From: Roseinatronobacter sp. S2
Lineage (GTDB): Bacteria > Pseudomonadota > Alphaproteobacteria > Rhodobacterales > Rhodobacteraceae
Direction of reading: 5' to 3'
Assembly: GCF_029581395.1 (NCBI RefSeq)
Contig: NZ_CP121113.1
Span: 186,001 to 250,000, forward strand
DNA: 64,000 bases
Each line of letters starts with the position of its first letter. The first letter of the stretch is position 1. The position numbers were made by a program, and so were the translations under genes. The notes under the pieces are model-generated. The model ran no database searches. It was not told the origin of the DNA and saw only the letters and a list, made by a program, of their open reading frames with translations. Positions 52,253 to 60,442 of the stretch are shown here, one piece after another.

Positions 52253-53022
52253 AGGATGTCGATTTCCGGCAGAAACCGCTGGGTCAGTTCGGCTTCTTGC
52301 AGGCGCATCAAACGATGTGCGCCGCGCATATGGTCCCGCAAGATCTGTCGCGCCGCACCGGAATCGCCACGACGCAACGCCGCAACAAGCCGTGACTGGT
52401 AATCAATGCCCGAGGCCCACAGTTTACGGTTGGGCAAGGCATACAACCTGCGCGACACGGTCACATCTGCCAGCATATTCGCCGTGAACCTGATCAGAAA
52501 ACGCAACAGGCGGTTATCCGACATTTCGGCCAGAAGGGCGTGAAACCGCAGTGACGCAATATGTTGTTCGCGTTCTTCTTCGGCATTCTGGGCGGGCTCG
52601 GCGTAGCATTCCATGACCGATTCCAGCGCGGCAAGCTGGTCTTCATCAAGTTTGCCCGCAAGCGACGCTGCAAGCTCCGGCTCCAGCGCTTCGCGAATCT
52701 GGTAAAGATCATCAATCGAAAGCTGCTGAAAGTAGAAATAATTCCCCAGCAGGGCGGTCGCGCGTTCCTCTGACACCTGATGCACGAACACACCGCCACC
52801 CGGCCCCGTGCGCGATTTCACCAATCCCTGCGCTTCCAGTATGCGCACAGCTTCGCGGATTGTGCCCTTGGCCATGCCAAAACGGTCTATCAGTTCCACT
52901 TCTGATGGCAGGCGGTCACCGGGCTGCCAGCCGTTTTCCATGACCCATTGCTTGATCGCTTCGGCAACCTGTTGCGGCCGCGACAGGCGTTCAGTGCGGG
53001 ATGGGGTGATGGCAGGCGGCAA
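52249..53022 (-). CDS. GntR family (FadR-type) transcriptional regulator
   Basis: 257 residues starting at TTG (53022), chosen because AAGGAG lies six bases upstream and longer frames lack a ribosome site. The winged helix is QQVAEAIKQWVMENGWQPGDRLPSEVELIDRFGMAKGTIREAVRILEAQGLVKSRTGPGGGVFV. The C-terminal FCD helical domain shows the metal/ligand residues in LRFHALLAEMSDNRLL and LRDHMRGAHRL. Its start overlaps the DppF-like gene by 32 bases. Probably controls the adjacent importer and the divergent DUF1028/amidase genes. Confidence 0.88.
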   Translation of the reverse strand: MPPAITPSRTERLSRPQQVAEAIKQWVMENGWQPGDRLPSEVELIDRFGMAKGTIREAVRILEAQGLVKSRTGPGGGVFVHQVSEERATALLGNYFYFQQLSIDDLYQIREALEPELAASLAGKLDEDQLAALESVMECYAEPAQNAEEEREQHIASLRFHALLAEMSDNRLLRFLIRFTANMLADVTVSRRLYALPNRKLWASGIDYQSRLVAALRRGDSGAARQILRDHMRGAHRLMRLQEAELTQRFLPEIDIL

Positions 53023-53944
53023 ACTGATCTCCTTCAACGGCCCCAAGGACCGGTATTTCACGGCGGCACAAATCCGATGCACGCGGACACCGCCCCGCGA
53101 AGGCACAGCCCGCAGGCGGGTTCAGCGGGTCCGGCAATTCGCCCGATTGCGCCCCACCAAGCGGACGCCCCACCACTGGCGCCGAATCCGCCAGAAGCTT
53201 GGTATAGGGATGGCGCGGCGCTGCAAAGACCTTTTGCGCAGGGCCGGTTTCCACCACCGCACCGAAGTAAAGCACGGCAATGCGGTCGCTTACGGCCTCG
53301 ACCACGGCCAGATCATGGCTGATGAACAGATAGGTCAGGTTCATCCGCTGCTTCAGGTCCGCCAGCAGGTTCAACACCTGCGCCTGCACCGACACATCCA
53401 GCGCCGACACCGGTTCATCCAGAATCAGGATGCGCGGACTGGCCGCCAATGCACGCGCAATCCCGATCCGCTGCGCCTGCCCGCCGGAAAATTCGTGCGG
53501 ATAGCGCGACAGAAATTCCGGGCGCAGGTTCACGGCATCAAACAATTCTGCAATGCGCGCGTCCAGCGCTGGGCCGCGCAGACCGTGCAACTGGCGCAAG
53601 GGCGCTTCCATGATCTGGCGTATGGTCTTGCGCGGGTTCAGGCTGGAAACAGGGTCTTGAAACACATACTGAATCAACCGCCCGAAAGCTGCGGGGTCGG
53701 CGCGGTCCAATGCGCGCCCCTCAATCTCGATCCTGCCCGATGTTGGGGGCAACAGCCCGACCAGCATGCGCGCAAGGGTGGATTTGCCGCACCCCGATTC
53801 GCCCACAATGCCCAGCGTCTCGCCCTGCTGCACGTCCAGCGACACCGGATGAACGGCGCGGACCTGCGCGCGCGGCGGGCCGATCAGGCGCTTGCCGATG
53901 TCGAATGTCTTGGCCAGTTCGGTGGTCTTTAACGCAAGTGTCAT
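52991..53944 (-). CDS. Dipeptide-type ABC transporter ATP-binding protein (DppF-like)
   Basis: 317 residues. Walker A GESGCGKSTLARMLVG, signature FSGGQAQRIGIARALA, Walker B ILILDEPVSALDVSVQ, switch His in FISHDLAVVEA, and the Cys-rich C-terminal extension (GCAFAGRCPRASDLCRREIP). Partner of the ATPase half of the 53941 fusion. Overlaps that gene by ATGA. Confidence 0.9.
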   Translation of the reverse strand: MTLALKTTELAKTFDIGKRLIGPPRAQVRAVHPVSLDVQQGETLGIVGESGCGKSTLARMLVGLLPPTSGRIEIEGRALDRADPAAFGRLIQYVFQDPVSSLNPRKTIRQIMEAPLRQLHGLRGPALDARIAELFDAVNLRPEFLSRYPHEFSGGQAQRIGIARALAASPRILILDEPVSALDVSVQAQVLNLLADLKQRMNLTYLFISHDLAVVEAVSDRIAVLYFGAVVETGPAQKVFAAPRHPYTKLLADSAPVVGRPLGGAQSGELPDPLNPPAGCAFAGRCPRASDLCRREIPVLGAVEGDQFAACHHPIPH

Positions 53945-55803
53945 GGTGCCCCCTCCGGGAACAGGCAGCGGACCTGACGCGCGGTGCCTTGCAGCTCAAT
54001 CTCGTCCATACGGCAGGCGTCCTGCGCCTTGTCGCAGCGCGGCGCAAACGCGCAACCTTGGGGCAGGTCATCCACCGCAGGCGGCAGGCCCGGAATGGCC
54101 GCCAGAATGCGCCGCCCGCCGCCAAGTTCAGGCACGCAGGCAATCAAGCGGCGCGTATAGGGATGCGCAGGCGCGGACAGTATGTCTGCGGTCGGGCCGG
54201 TTTCCACAATGCGGCCCCCATACATAACGGCAACGCGGTCACATAACTGCCCCACAACGCCGAAATCATGCGTGATAAACAAGATCGCCAACCCGCGCGA
54301 CCGCCGCAGATCATCCAGTAGCGCCAGAATTTGCGCCTGCACCGTCACATCAAGCGCGGTGGTGGGTTCATCCGCGATGATGATATCAGGGTCATTGGCC
54401 AGCGCCATGGCAATGCCCACACGCTGGCGCATACCGCCCGACAATTCATGCGGAAAGGCACGGATGCGTGCGGGCGCATTGGGAATGCGCACATCTTCCA
54501 GCAGCTTGACGGCGCGCGCGTGCGCGGCGCTATGGCTGACGGGTTCATGCACGCGAATGGCCTCGATCAACTGATCGCCAATGCGGTATAACGGGTGCAG
54601 CGTCGACAAAGGGTCCTGAAAAATATAGGCCACCTTGCGCCCGCGCAGCGCGCGCAGCACCTCATATGGTGCGCCGATCAGGTCCTGCCCCTCCAGCCGC
54701 ACGGCACCGCCTGTGATCACCCCGGGGGGCGATGCAACCAGCCCCATGACCGACAGCGCCGTGACCGATTTGCCCGACCCGGACTCGCCGATCAGCCCCA
54801 GACATTCACCGGGCTTCAGGTCCAGCGACACTTTGTTCACGGCCCTGTAGGTGCGTGGCCCGATATGAAACTGCGTCTCCAGCGCCTCGATCCGCAACAA
54901 CCCCTCGCCCGATGGCGCAGGCACGCGCGCGCGGTCCACCCGTGTGGCGGCCATGGGTCGCGCCAGCGCACCCGAACGTAGTCGCGGGTCCAGCGCGTCG
55001 CGGATGCCATCCCCCAGCAGGTTGACCGACATCACAATCAACAGGATCATCACCCCCGGCACAATGGATGTATGCGGCGCAGTAATCAGCGCCGAACGCG
55101 CCTCGCCCAGCATGGACCCAAGATCGGCCTGCGGCGGCTGGCTGCCAAGGCCCAGAAAGGACAGGCCCGCGGTTTCCAGAATCATCCAGCCAATCGTCGT
55201 GGACATGGCAATCACCACCACGGGCACAATGTTGGGCACCACCTCTGTCAGAATAATGCGGGTGTGCCCCATGCCCGCCAGCCTTGCCGCATCAATGAAT
55301 TCCCGATGCGCGATGCCCACGCTTACGCCGCGAATGTTGCGCGCGAAAAACGGAATGTTCACCACTGCCACCGCAATCAGCGCATTCAGCAGCCCCGGCC
55401 CCAGCACCGCCACAATCGCCAGCGCCAGCAGGATATAAGGAAACGCCATCAGCATATCGACACCGCGCATGGTCACATTATCCGTGCGCCCGCCGAAATA
55501 GCCCGCCATCACGCCAATCGCGGCCCCCGCCAGCCCGGCCACCAATGCGGCCGCAAACCCCACTGCCAGCGACAGCCGCGTGCCCCACATCAGCCGCGAC
55601 AGCAGGTCACGCCCCAGATGGTCGGTGCCCAGCAAATGCCCGTCCGCGAAGGGGCGCAAAAAACGGTTGGCGGTGTTGGTTGCATTGGGCGGGTGCAGCG
55701 GCAACACGGGCGTCAGCAGCGCCAGCACCACAATGATGCCCAACACCACAGCCCCGAACCCCGCCAGACGGTTCCGGAACAGAAGTCGCAAAAACAGCCT
55801 CAT
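53941..55803 (-). CDS. Fused dipeptide-type ABC permease and ATPase (DppC-DppD)
   Basis: 620 residues. Residues ~1-280 are a DppC-type permease (LLGTDHLGRDLLSRLMWGTRLSLAVG; EFIDAARLAGMGHTRIILTEVVPN). A short linker (residues ~280-300, SGALARPMAATRVDRARVPA) leads to a DppD-type ATPase with Walker A GESGSGKSVTALSV, signature LSGGMRQRVGIAMALA, Walker B IIIADEPTTALDVTVQ and the Cys-rich end (GCAFAPRCDKAQDAC). The frame is open throughout, so this is a true fusion. Similar fusions are known in proteobacteria. Confidence 0.92.
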   Translation of the reverse strand: MRLFLRLLFRNRLAGFGAVVLGIIVVLALLTPVLPLHPPNATNTANRFLRPFADGHLLGTDHLGRDLLSRLMWGTRLSLAVGFAAALVAGLAGAAIGVMAGYFGGRTDNVTMRGVDMLMAFPYILLALAIVAVLGPGLLNALIAVAVVNIPFFARNIRGVSVGIAHREFIDAARLAGMGHTRIILTEVVPNIVPVVVIAMSTTIGWMILETAGLSFLGLGSQPPQADLGSMLGEARSALITAPHTSIVPGVMILLIVMSVNLLGDGIRDALDPRLRSGALARPMAATRVDRARVPAPSGEGLLRIEALETQFHIGPRTYRAVNKVSLDLKPGECLGLIGESGSGKSVTALSVMGLVASPPGVITGGAVRLEGQDLIGAPYEVLRALRGRKVAYIFQDPLSTLHPLYRIGDQLIEAIRVHEPVSHSAAHARAVKLLEDVRIPNAPARIRAFPHELSGGMRQRVGIAMALANDPDIIIADEPTTALDVTVQAQILALLDDLRRSRGLAILFITHDFGVVGQLCDRVAVMYGGRIVETGPTADILSAPAHPYTRRLIACVPELGGGRRILAAIPGLPPAVDDLPQGCAFAPRCDKAQDACRMDEIELQGTARQVRCLFPEGAP

Positions 55804-56747
55804 GTCCGTATCCTCGGGTCCAGCACGCTTTGCGCCACATCGACCACAATGTTGAACCCCACATAGCAGGCGGCCACAAAAACCACGCCGCCCTGCACCA
55901 GCAAGATGTCGCGCTTCAGGATCGCATCAACCAGCATCCGCCCCACGCCGGGCCATTGAAAGACCATTTCGATATACACGGCCCCCGACAGCACAAAACC
56001 CGCCTGAATGCCCAGAACCGGAATAATGCTGACCATCGCCGCACGCAGCGCATGACCCCAGATCACGCGGCGTTCATGCACGCCCTTGGCGCGCGCGGTG
56101 CGGATAAAATCCTGCCGCAGCACTTCCAGCATCGCACCCCGCGACAGCCGCGCGATCACGCCGGTGGCCACCACCGACAATGCAAGCGCGGGCATCGTCA
56201 GATGCCGGATCAGGTCCGGCACATCGCCGCCGCCCCAGATCGAATACATCCCCGACACCGGCAACCAGCGCAACTGCACCGCAAACAGCAAGATCATCAT
56301 CATGCCAAGGAAAAACGACGGCACCGAAATGCCCAGGATCACCACAAAGGTAATCGCCTTATCCGCCAGCCCGTATTGCCGCGCGGCCGACACCACACCG
56401 GCCAGAATGCCCAAAGCCGAACACAGAACAAACGCCGTGCCCGCCAGAATCAACGTGGCCGAAAAGCGGTCCAGAATCTCGTCCAGAACGGGCCGGTTCA
56501 ACGCAAATGACCGCCCGAAATCACCTTGCAACAGGTTGCCCAGCCAGATGAAATACTGCCGCCATAACGGCTCGTCCAGACCCAGATGCCGGTTCAGCCG
56601 CGCCACATTCTCGGGCGTTGCGTAGGATCCAAGGATCGCAGTTGCCGGATCACCGGGGATCATTGCCATGATCAGGAACACAATTACAGTGATGCCCAGA
56701 AGCACCGGAATTGCCGACAATAGCCGTGTCAGGATGTAGCCGCCCAT
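55800..56747 (-). CDS. Dipeptide-type ABC transporter permease (DppB-like)
   Basis: 315 residues opening MGGYILTRLLSAIPVLLGITVIVFLIMAMIPGDPA, the DppB start, with LNRHLGLDEPLWRQYFIWLGNLLQGDFGRSF and the EAA loop FIRTARAKGVHERRVIWGHALRAAMVSIIPV. Six helices. It overlaps the fusion gene by ATGA and begins 109 bases after the binding-protein gene. Confidence 0.9.
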   Translation of the reverse strand: MGGYILTRLLSAIPVLLGITVIVFLIMAMIPGDPATAILGSYATPENVARLNRHLGLDEPLWRQYFIWLGNLLQGDFGRSFALNRPVLDEILDRFSATLILAGTAFVLCSALGILAGVVSAARQYGLADKAITFVVILGISVPSFFLGMMMILLFAVQLRWLPVSGMYSIWGGGDVPDLIRHLTMPALALSVVATGVIARLSRGAMLEVLRQDFIRTARAKGVHERRVIWGHALRAAMVSIIPVLGIQAGFVLSGAVYIEMVFQWPGVGRMLVDAILKRDILLVQGGVVFVAACYVGFNIVVDVAQSVLDPRIRT

Positions 56748-56770
56748 GGCGCCAGCCCCTTTTGCTCGTT

Positions 56771-56844
56771 CATTCTGGGATAAATATCCTCAGGGGGGTG
56801 AATTGGGCCATACGGCCCAAGAGGGGGGCGCGAGCGCCCCCCTC
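56771..56844 (-). repeat. Hairpins and GAGGATATTT/AGAATGAA motif between binding-protein and permease genes
   Basis: On the minus strand an 11-bp near-perfect stem starting GAGGGGGGCGC (56821-56844) is followed by a smaller TTGGGCC / GGCCCAA hairpin and then GAGGATATTTATCCCAGAATGA (56771-56798, cited here in parts: GAGGATATTT and AGAATGA). The last motif resembles that at 35134-35160. Placement suggests mRNA stabilisation or partial termination after the binding-protein gene. Confidence 0.6.
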
Positions 56845-56856
56845 CCTTTGGCAGGT

Positions 56857-58434
56857 TCAGTTCTTCACCACATCTTTCAGCAACAAAAAGAAAGACGGCT
56901 CCAGCTGGAAATTCTCCACCGCGCCCGATGTCACGGCATTCTGCTTCCAGTTCGCCACAAAAACCCATGGCGCATCATCCTGCACGATTTCCTGCATCTC
57001 GCGGTACAGCTGTGCGCGGGTTTCCTGATCGGTTTCCACACGCGCGGCTTCCAGCAGGGCATCGACTTCGGGGTTGGAATAATAGCCCGAATTGAACCCG
57101 CCCGCATCGGGGAAGGCATCGGTGCGCAAGGTCAAAAAGGGCAGCGTGTCGGGGTCATTTGTCATCCACGCCATCTGCGCCATGTCTGCCTTGCCTTCCA
57201 GACCGGGGTTCACGCGCCCAAGGAAGGTGTTCCATTCATAGGTCTCGATCGTCACATCGAACCCCACCGCTGCCAGATCGGCCTGAATGGCGGTGCCCAT
57301 CGGAATCGGGTCCAGCATACCGGACCCGCCTTCGGTCACATAAAAGGTCAGGCTCGCACCTTCGGCATCTGCTTCGGCCAGCAACTCGCGTGCGCGGTCG
57401 GGGTTGTAGGGATATGGCTCCAGCGCGTCATTATAGGCCCATGCGAAAGCGGGCGGGGTCGGGCCTGCGGCAATATCGGCCGTGCCTTCCAGCACGTCAT
57501 TCACCAGCGCTTCTTTATTGATGGCGTAATTCGCGGCCTGACGCACGCGCTTGTCGGCAAAGGGGCCTTCCTTGGCGTTCAGAATCAGGAACCACACATG
57601 CGGGCCTGCCTGTTCAACCAGTTCATACCCGTCGCCTTGAAACTGCGACAGCGCCACCGGCGGCACTTCGACCATCATGTCGATCCCGCCCGACAACATT
57701 TCGGCCACGCGCGTATTCGCATCCGAAATGGGGCGGAAGATCACCGCTTCGGTGCCCGCAACCCCGTCCCAATAATCTTCGTTGCGGGTGACAACGACAC
57801 GTTCATTGGACCGCCATTCGGCAAAGCGGAACGGGCCGGTGCCCGACGGGTTGCGCCCGAAATCATCGCCATGTTCCATCACGGCAGCGGGCGAGACGAT
57901 CAGCCCTGTGGGATAGGCCATATTCGACAAAAACGGCGCATAGGGTTCATTCAGCGTGAATTGCACTGTGCGCGCGTCCAGCGCCTCCACCCCCTCAACT
58001 GCGCTGAAGAAGAACGACAACGGGAAGGGGCCGGTGCCATGATACGGGTGGTCTTCGTTCAGCATGCGCTCGAAATTCCAGACCACGGCCTCGGCGTCGA
58101 AAGCGCTGCCATCATGAAAGGTGACATCTTCGCGCAGGGTAAAGGTATAGACTGTGCCATCGTCGGAAATTTCCCACGACTCGGCCAGTGCGGGTTCCAC
58201 TTCCAGCGTGCCGGACGCGTAGCGCACCAACCCGTCATAGACATTCATCAGAATGCGGAAATCATTCACTGCCGTCACAGCATGCGGGTCCAGCGCCTGC
58301 GGTTCGGCAATCTGGCCCACGACCAGCACACCCGGCGGGGTTTGCGCAGCGGCCGGTGCCACCAGCGCCGAAGATGCCAAAAGTGCAGCCGTCAGCAGAC
58401 CAAGGCCGCGGCGGGTGAAAGATGAGTTGGCCAT
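56857..58434 (-). CDS. ABC transporter substrate-binding protein, family 5 (dipeptide-type)
   Basis: 525 residues. The N-terminus SSFTRRGLGLLTAALLASSALVAPAAA is a signal peptide with an RR pair. Family-5 motifs: PQALDPHAVTAVNDFRILMNVYDGLVRY, DGTVYTFTLREDVTFHDGSAFDAEAVVWNFERM, GTGPFRFAEW, DKRVRQAANYAINKEALVNDVL. Ligand unknown; the neighbouring amidase suggests a peptide-like or N-acyl/N-carbamoyl compound. AGGGAG precedes the ATG at 58434. Confidence 0.92.
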   Translation of the reverse strand: MANSSFTRRGLGLLTAALLASSALVAPAAAQTPPGVLVVGQIAEPQALDPHAVTAVNDFRILMNVYDGLVRYASGTLEVEPALAESWEISDDGTVYTFTLREDVTFHDGSAFDAEAVVWNFERMLNEDHPYHGTGPFPLSFFFSAVEGVEALDARTVQFTLNEPYAPFLSNMAYPTGLIVSPAAVMEHGDDFGRNPSGTGPFRFAEWRSNERVVVTRNEDYWDGVAGTEAVIFRPISDANTRVAEMLSGGIDMMVEVPPVALSQFQGDGYELVEQAGPHVWFLILNAKEGPFADKRVRQAANYAINKEALVNDVLEGTADIAAGPTPPAFAWAYNDALEPYPYNPDRARELLAEADAEGASLTFYVTEGGSGMLDPIPMGTAIQADLAAVGFDVTIETYEWNTFLGRVNPGLEGKADMAQMAWMTNDPDTLPFLTLRTDAFPDAGGFNSGYYSNPEVDALLEAARVETDQETRAQLYREMQEIVQDDAPWVFVANWKQNAVTSGAVENFQLEPSFFLLLKDVVKN

Positions 58435-58466
58435 ATCAGGCACTCCCTGTTGTGATGATTGTTGAT

Positions 58467-58518
58467 GTCTATTTATCATGATAATTTGCATCCGTCAAAA
58501 TTTTCATGATAAATAGAC
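58467..58518. promoter_or_regulatory. 18-bp inverted repeat in the divergent dpp/DUF1028 promoter
   Basis: Left arm 58467-58484 (GTCTATTTATCATGATAA) and right arm 58501-58518 are complementary at 17 of 18 positions, 16 bases apart. Each arm contains a 12-bp palindrome-like core (TTATCATGATAA; TTTTCATGATAA). On the minus strand TTGACG (58493-58498) is 17 bases from TAAATA, so the left arm covers the -10 region of the importer operon. Probable operator of the GntR regulator at 52249, by inference. Confidence 0.7.
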
Positions 58519-58539
58519 GCAAAGGAAGGAAACAAACGC

Positions 58540-59202
58540 ATGACCTTTTCGATTCTTGCGCAAGATTTGGGCACTGGCGCGTTGGGCGGCGCGGCGGCGA
58601 CCGGCGCGCTGTGTGTCGGTGGCTGGGTGCTGCGGGGCGATTCGCGCGCTGGAATGACCGCATCCCAAGGGGCCGCGCCGTCCACCATCTGGGGCGAGGA
58701 TGCGCTGGAACATATGCGCGCGGGCCAGTCCGCGGCGCAAGTGGTGGCCGGTGTCACTGCCGCAGATCGCGGGCGCGCATGGCGGCAATTATCCGCGCTG
58801 GACCGCCATGGTGGCACAGCCAGCCATAGCGGGGACCGCAACACGCCATGGTGCGGAGCAGTGGGCGAGGTCGGCCTTGTGGTGTCAGGCAACCTGCTGG
58901 CAGGTCCGCAGGTTCTGGACGCGCTGCGCCGCGGGTTTGTGGATACAAGCGGCACATTCGCCGAACGCCTGCTGGCCGCGCTGCGTGCCGCCGACGCCGC
59001 AGGCGGGGACAGTCGCGGCCTGCAATCTGCCGCGTTGCTGGTTGTGTCCGATGACGCGCCGCCGCTGAACCTGCGCATTGACTGGGCGCAAGACCCCATC
59101 GCCGCGCTGCAAGGTCTATACCAGCGCAGCCAAAGCGGGGACTATGCCCGATGGTTGCCAACTGTCCCCACACGCAACGATCCGGAACGCGGCCATGACT
59201 GA
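58540..59202 (+). CDS. DUF1028 family protein (Ntn-hydrolase-like fold)
   Basis: 220 residues. It opens MTFSILAQDLGTGALGGAAATG, where the usual DUF1028 text is 'TFSIVARD..tG..G.A..S', then ASQGAAPSTIWGEDALEHMRAGQSA and the NTPWCGAVGEVGLVVSGNLLAGPQVL segment, both family marks. Activity is unknown; the family often neighbours peptide importers and amidohydrolases, as here. AAGGAAGG precedes the ATG. Overlaps the next gene by eight bases. Confidence 0.85.
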   Translation: MTFSILAQDLGTGALGGAAATGALCVGGWVLRGDSRAGMTASQGAAPSTIWGEDALEHMRAGQSAAQVVAGVTAADRGRAWRQLSALDRHGGTASHSGDRNTPWCGAVGEVGLVVSGNLLAGPQVLDALRRGFVDTSGTFAERLLAALRAADAAGGDSRGLQSAALLVVSDDAPPLNLRIDWAQDPIAALQGLYQRSQSGDYARWLPTVPTRNDPERGHD

Positions 59203-60439
59203 AACAGATTGGGGCATGATGGCGCAGAACTGGCTGGACCGGCTGGCCGCCTGTTCGCAACCCGGCCCCGGTGTGACGCGCCTGCCCTTTACACGGCAGC
59301 ACCGCGAAGCCCTTGCGGTTTTGCATGATCTGATGGAAGGCGCGGGGCTGGCCGTGCATCTGGATGCCGCAGGCACGCTGGTTGGCAGGCGCGATGGCCC
59401 AAAAGCTGCGCCCACGCTGCTGATGGGGTCGCATCAGGATTCGGTGCGCGAAGGCGGGGCCTATGATGGGATCATGGGCGTTGTGCTTTCTGTCCTTGCG
59501 CTGATGAAACTGCAACAAGATGGCGTGTCCCTGCCGTTTGCAACCGAAGTTCTGGCCTTCGCCGATGAAGAAGGCGTGCGCTTTCCGACTGCGCTGATGG
59601 GGCCGCGCGCGCTGGCGGGCACGTTCGATATGGCAGCACTGGATATCTGCGACCGTGACGGGATAAGCCTGCGCCGCGCCATGCGCGATTTCGGCCTGAA
59701 CCCCGATGCAGTGCCGGACCTGAAGCGCGACCCGTCGCAATGTCTGGGCTGGATCGAATGCCATCTGGAACAGGGGCCGGTGCTGGAGCAGGCACAACAG
59801 CCGCTGGGTGTTGTCACCGGCATTTGCGGGATTGAGCGCCACAGCGTTACACTGACCGGCCGTGCCGCGCATGCAGGAACCGTGCCGATGGACCTGCGGT
59901 GCGATGCGCTGGCCGGTGCCGCAGAACTGGTGCTGGCGGTAGAAGGGGCGGCGCGCCGGTCAGATGGCGTATTGGCGACCGTCGGCAGCATTCAGACCCG
60001 CCCCAATGTCGTCAATGCCGTGCCGGGCGAGGTGAGCCTGAGCATTGAAATTCGTGCGCCCCATGATGGCAGCCGCACTGCCGCACGCGCACAGATTGAA
60101 ACCATGGCCCGGAAAATCGCCGCAGACAGGCGGCTGGCGCTGGAAATGCGCCACACCTATGCGCAGCCCGCAACACCATGCGACACGGCCATGACCCTTG
60201 CCCTAAGCGATGCGGTGCGCGCGCAGGGCCATAGCGGCCTGATGCTTGCATCGGGGGCGACACATGACACATCGGCCATGGCCGATCTGTGCCCTGTCGG
60301 CATGATCTTTACGGCGTGTCGCGATGGGGTCAGCCACCACCCTGACGAATTTGTAGCCCCCGACGCCATGGCGCAGGCGGTGGCCGCACTGGCAACCGCG
60401 CTGGCGCAACCGGGCATCGCCGAACAGCGCAAAGGGTAA
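59195..60439 (+). CDS. M20-family amidase/N-carbamoyl amino-acid hydrolase
   Basis: 414 residues. Metal-site motifs of the hydantoinase/carbamoylase group: MGSHQDSVREGGAYDGIMG (His and Asp), FADEEGVRFP (Glu-Glu), and WIECHLEQGPVLE (His). The dimerisation domain with GRAAHAGTVPMDLRCDAL follows, and HHPDEFV near the end gives the last ligand. Substrates in the group include N-carbamoyl amino acids, allantoate and ureidoglycolate; the exact one is not set. Start 59195 (MTETDWG) overlaps the DUF1028 gene. Confidence 0.9.
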   Translation: MTETDWGMMAQNWLDRLAACSQPGPGVTRLPFTRQHREALAVLHDLMEGAGLAVHLDAAGTLVGRRDGPKAAPTLLMGSHQDSVREGGAYDGIMGVVLSVLALMKLQQDGVSLPFATEVLAFADEEGVRFPTALMGPRALAGTFDMAALDICDRDGISLRRAMRDFGLNPDAVPDLKRDPSQCLGWIECHLEQGPVLEQAQQPLGVVTGICGIERHSVTLTGRAAHAGTVPMDLRCDALAGAAELVLAVEGAARRSDGVLATVGSIQTRPNVVNAVPGEVSLSIEIRAPHDGSRTAARAQIETMARKIAADRRLALEMRHTYAQPATPCDTAMTLALSDAVRAQGHSGLMLASGATHDTSAMADLCPVGMIFTACRDGVSHHPDEFVAPDAMAQAVAALATALAQPGIAEQRKG

Positions 60440-60442
60440 GCG

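Noticed and set aside
56746..58425. 559-codon open frame on the plus strand opposite the dipeptide binding-protein gene
   Set aside because: Antisense shadow caused by high GC: the minus-strand frame has a signal peptide and clear family-5 motifs, the plus frame is His/Gln/Arg-rich without any motif or ribosome site.
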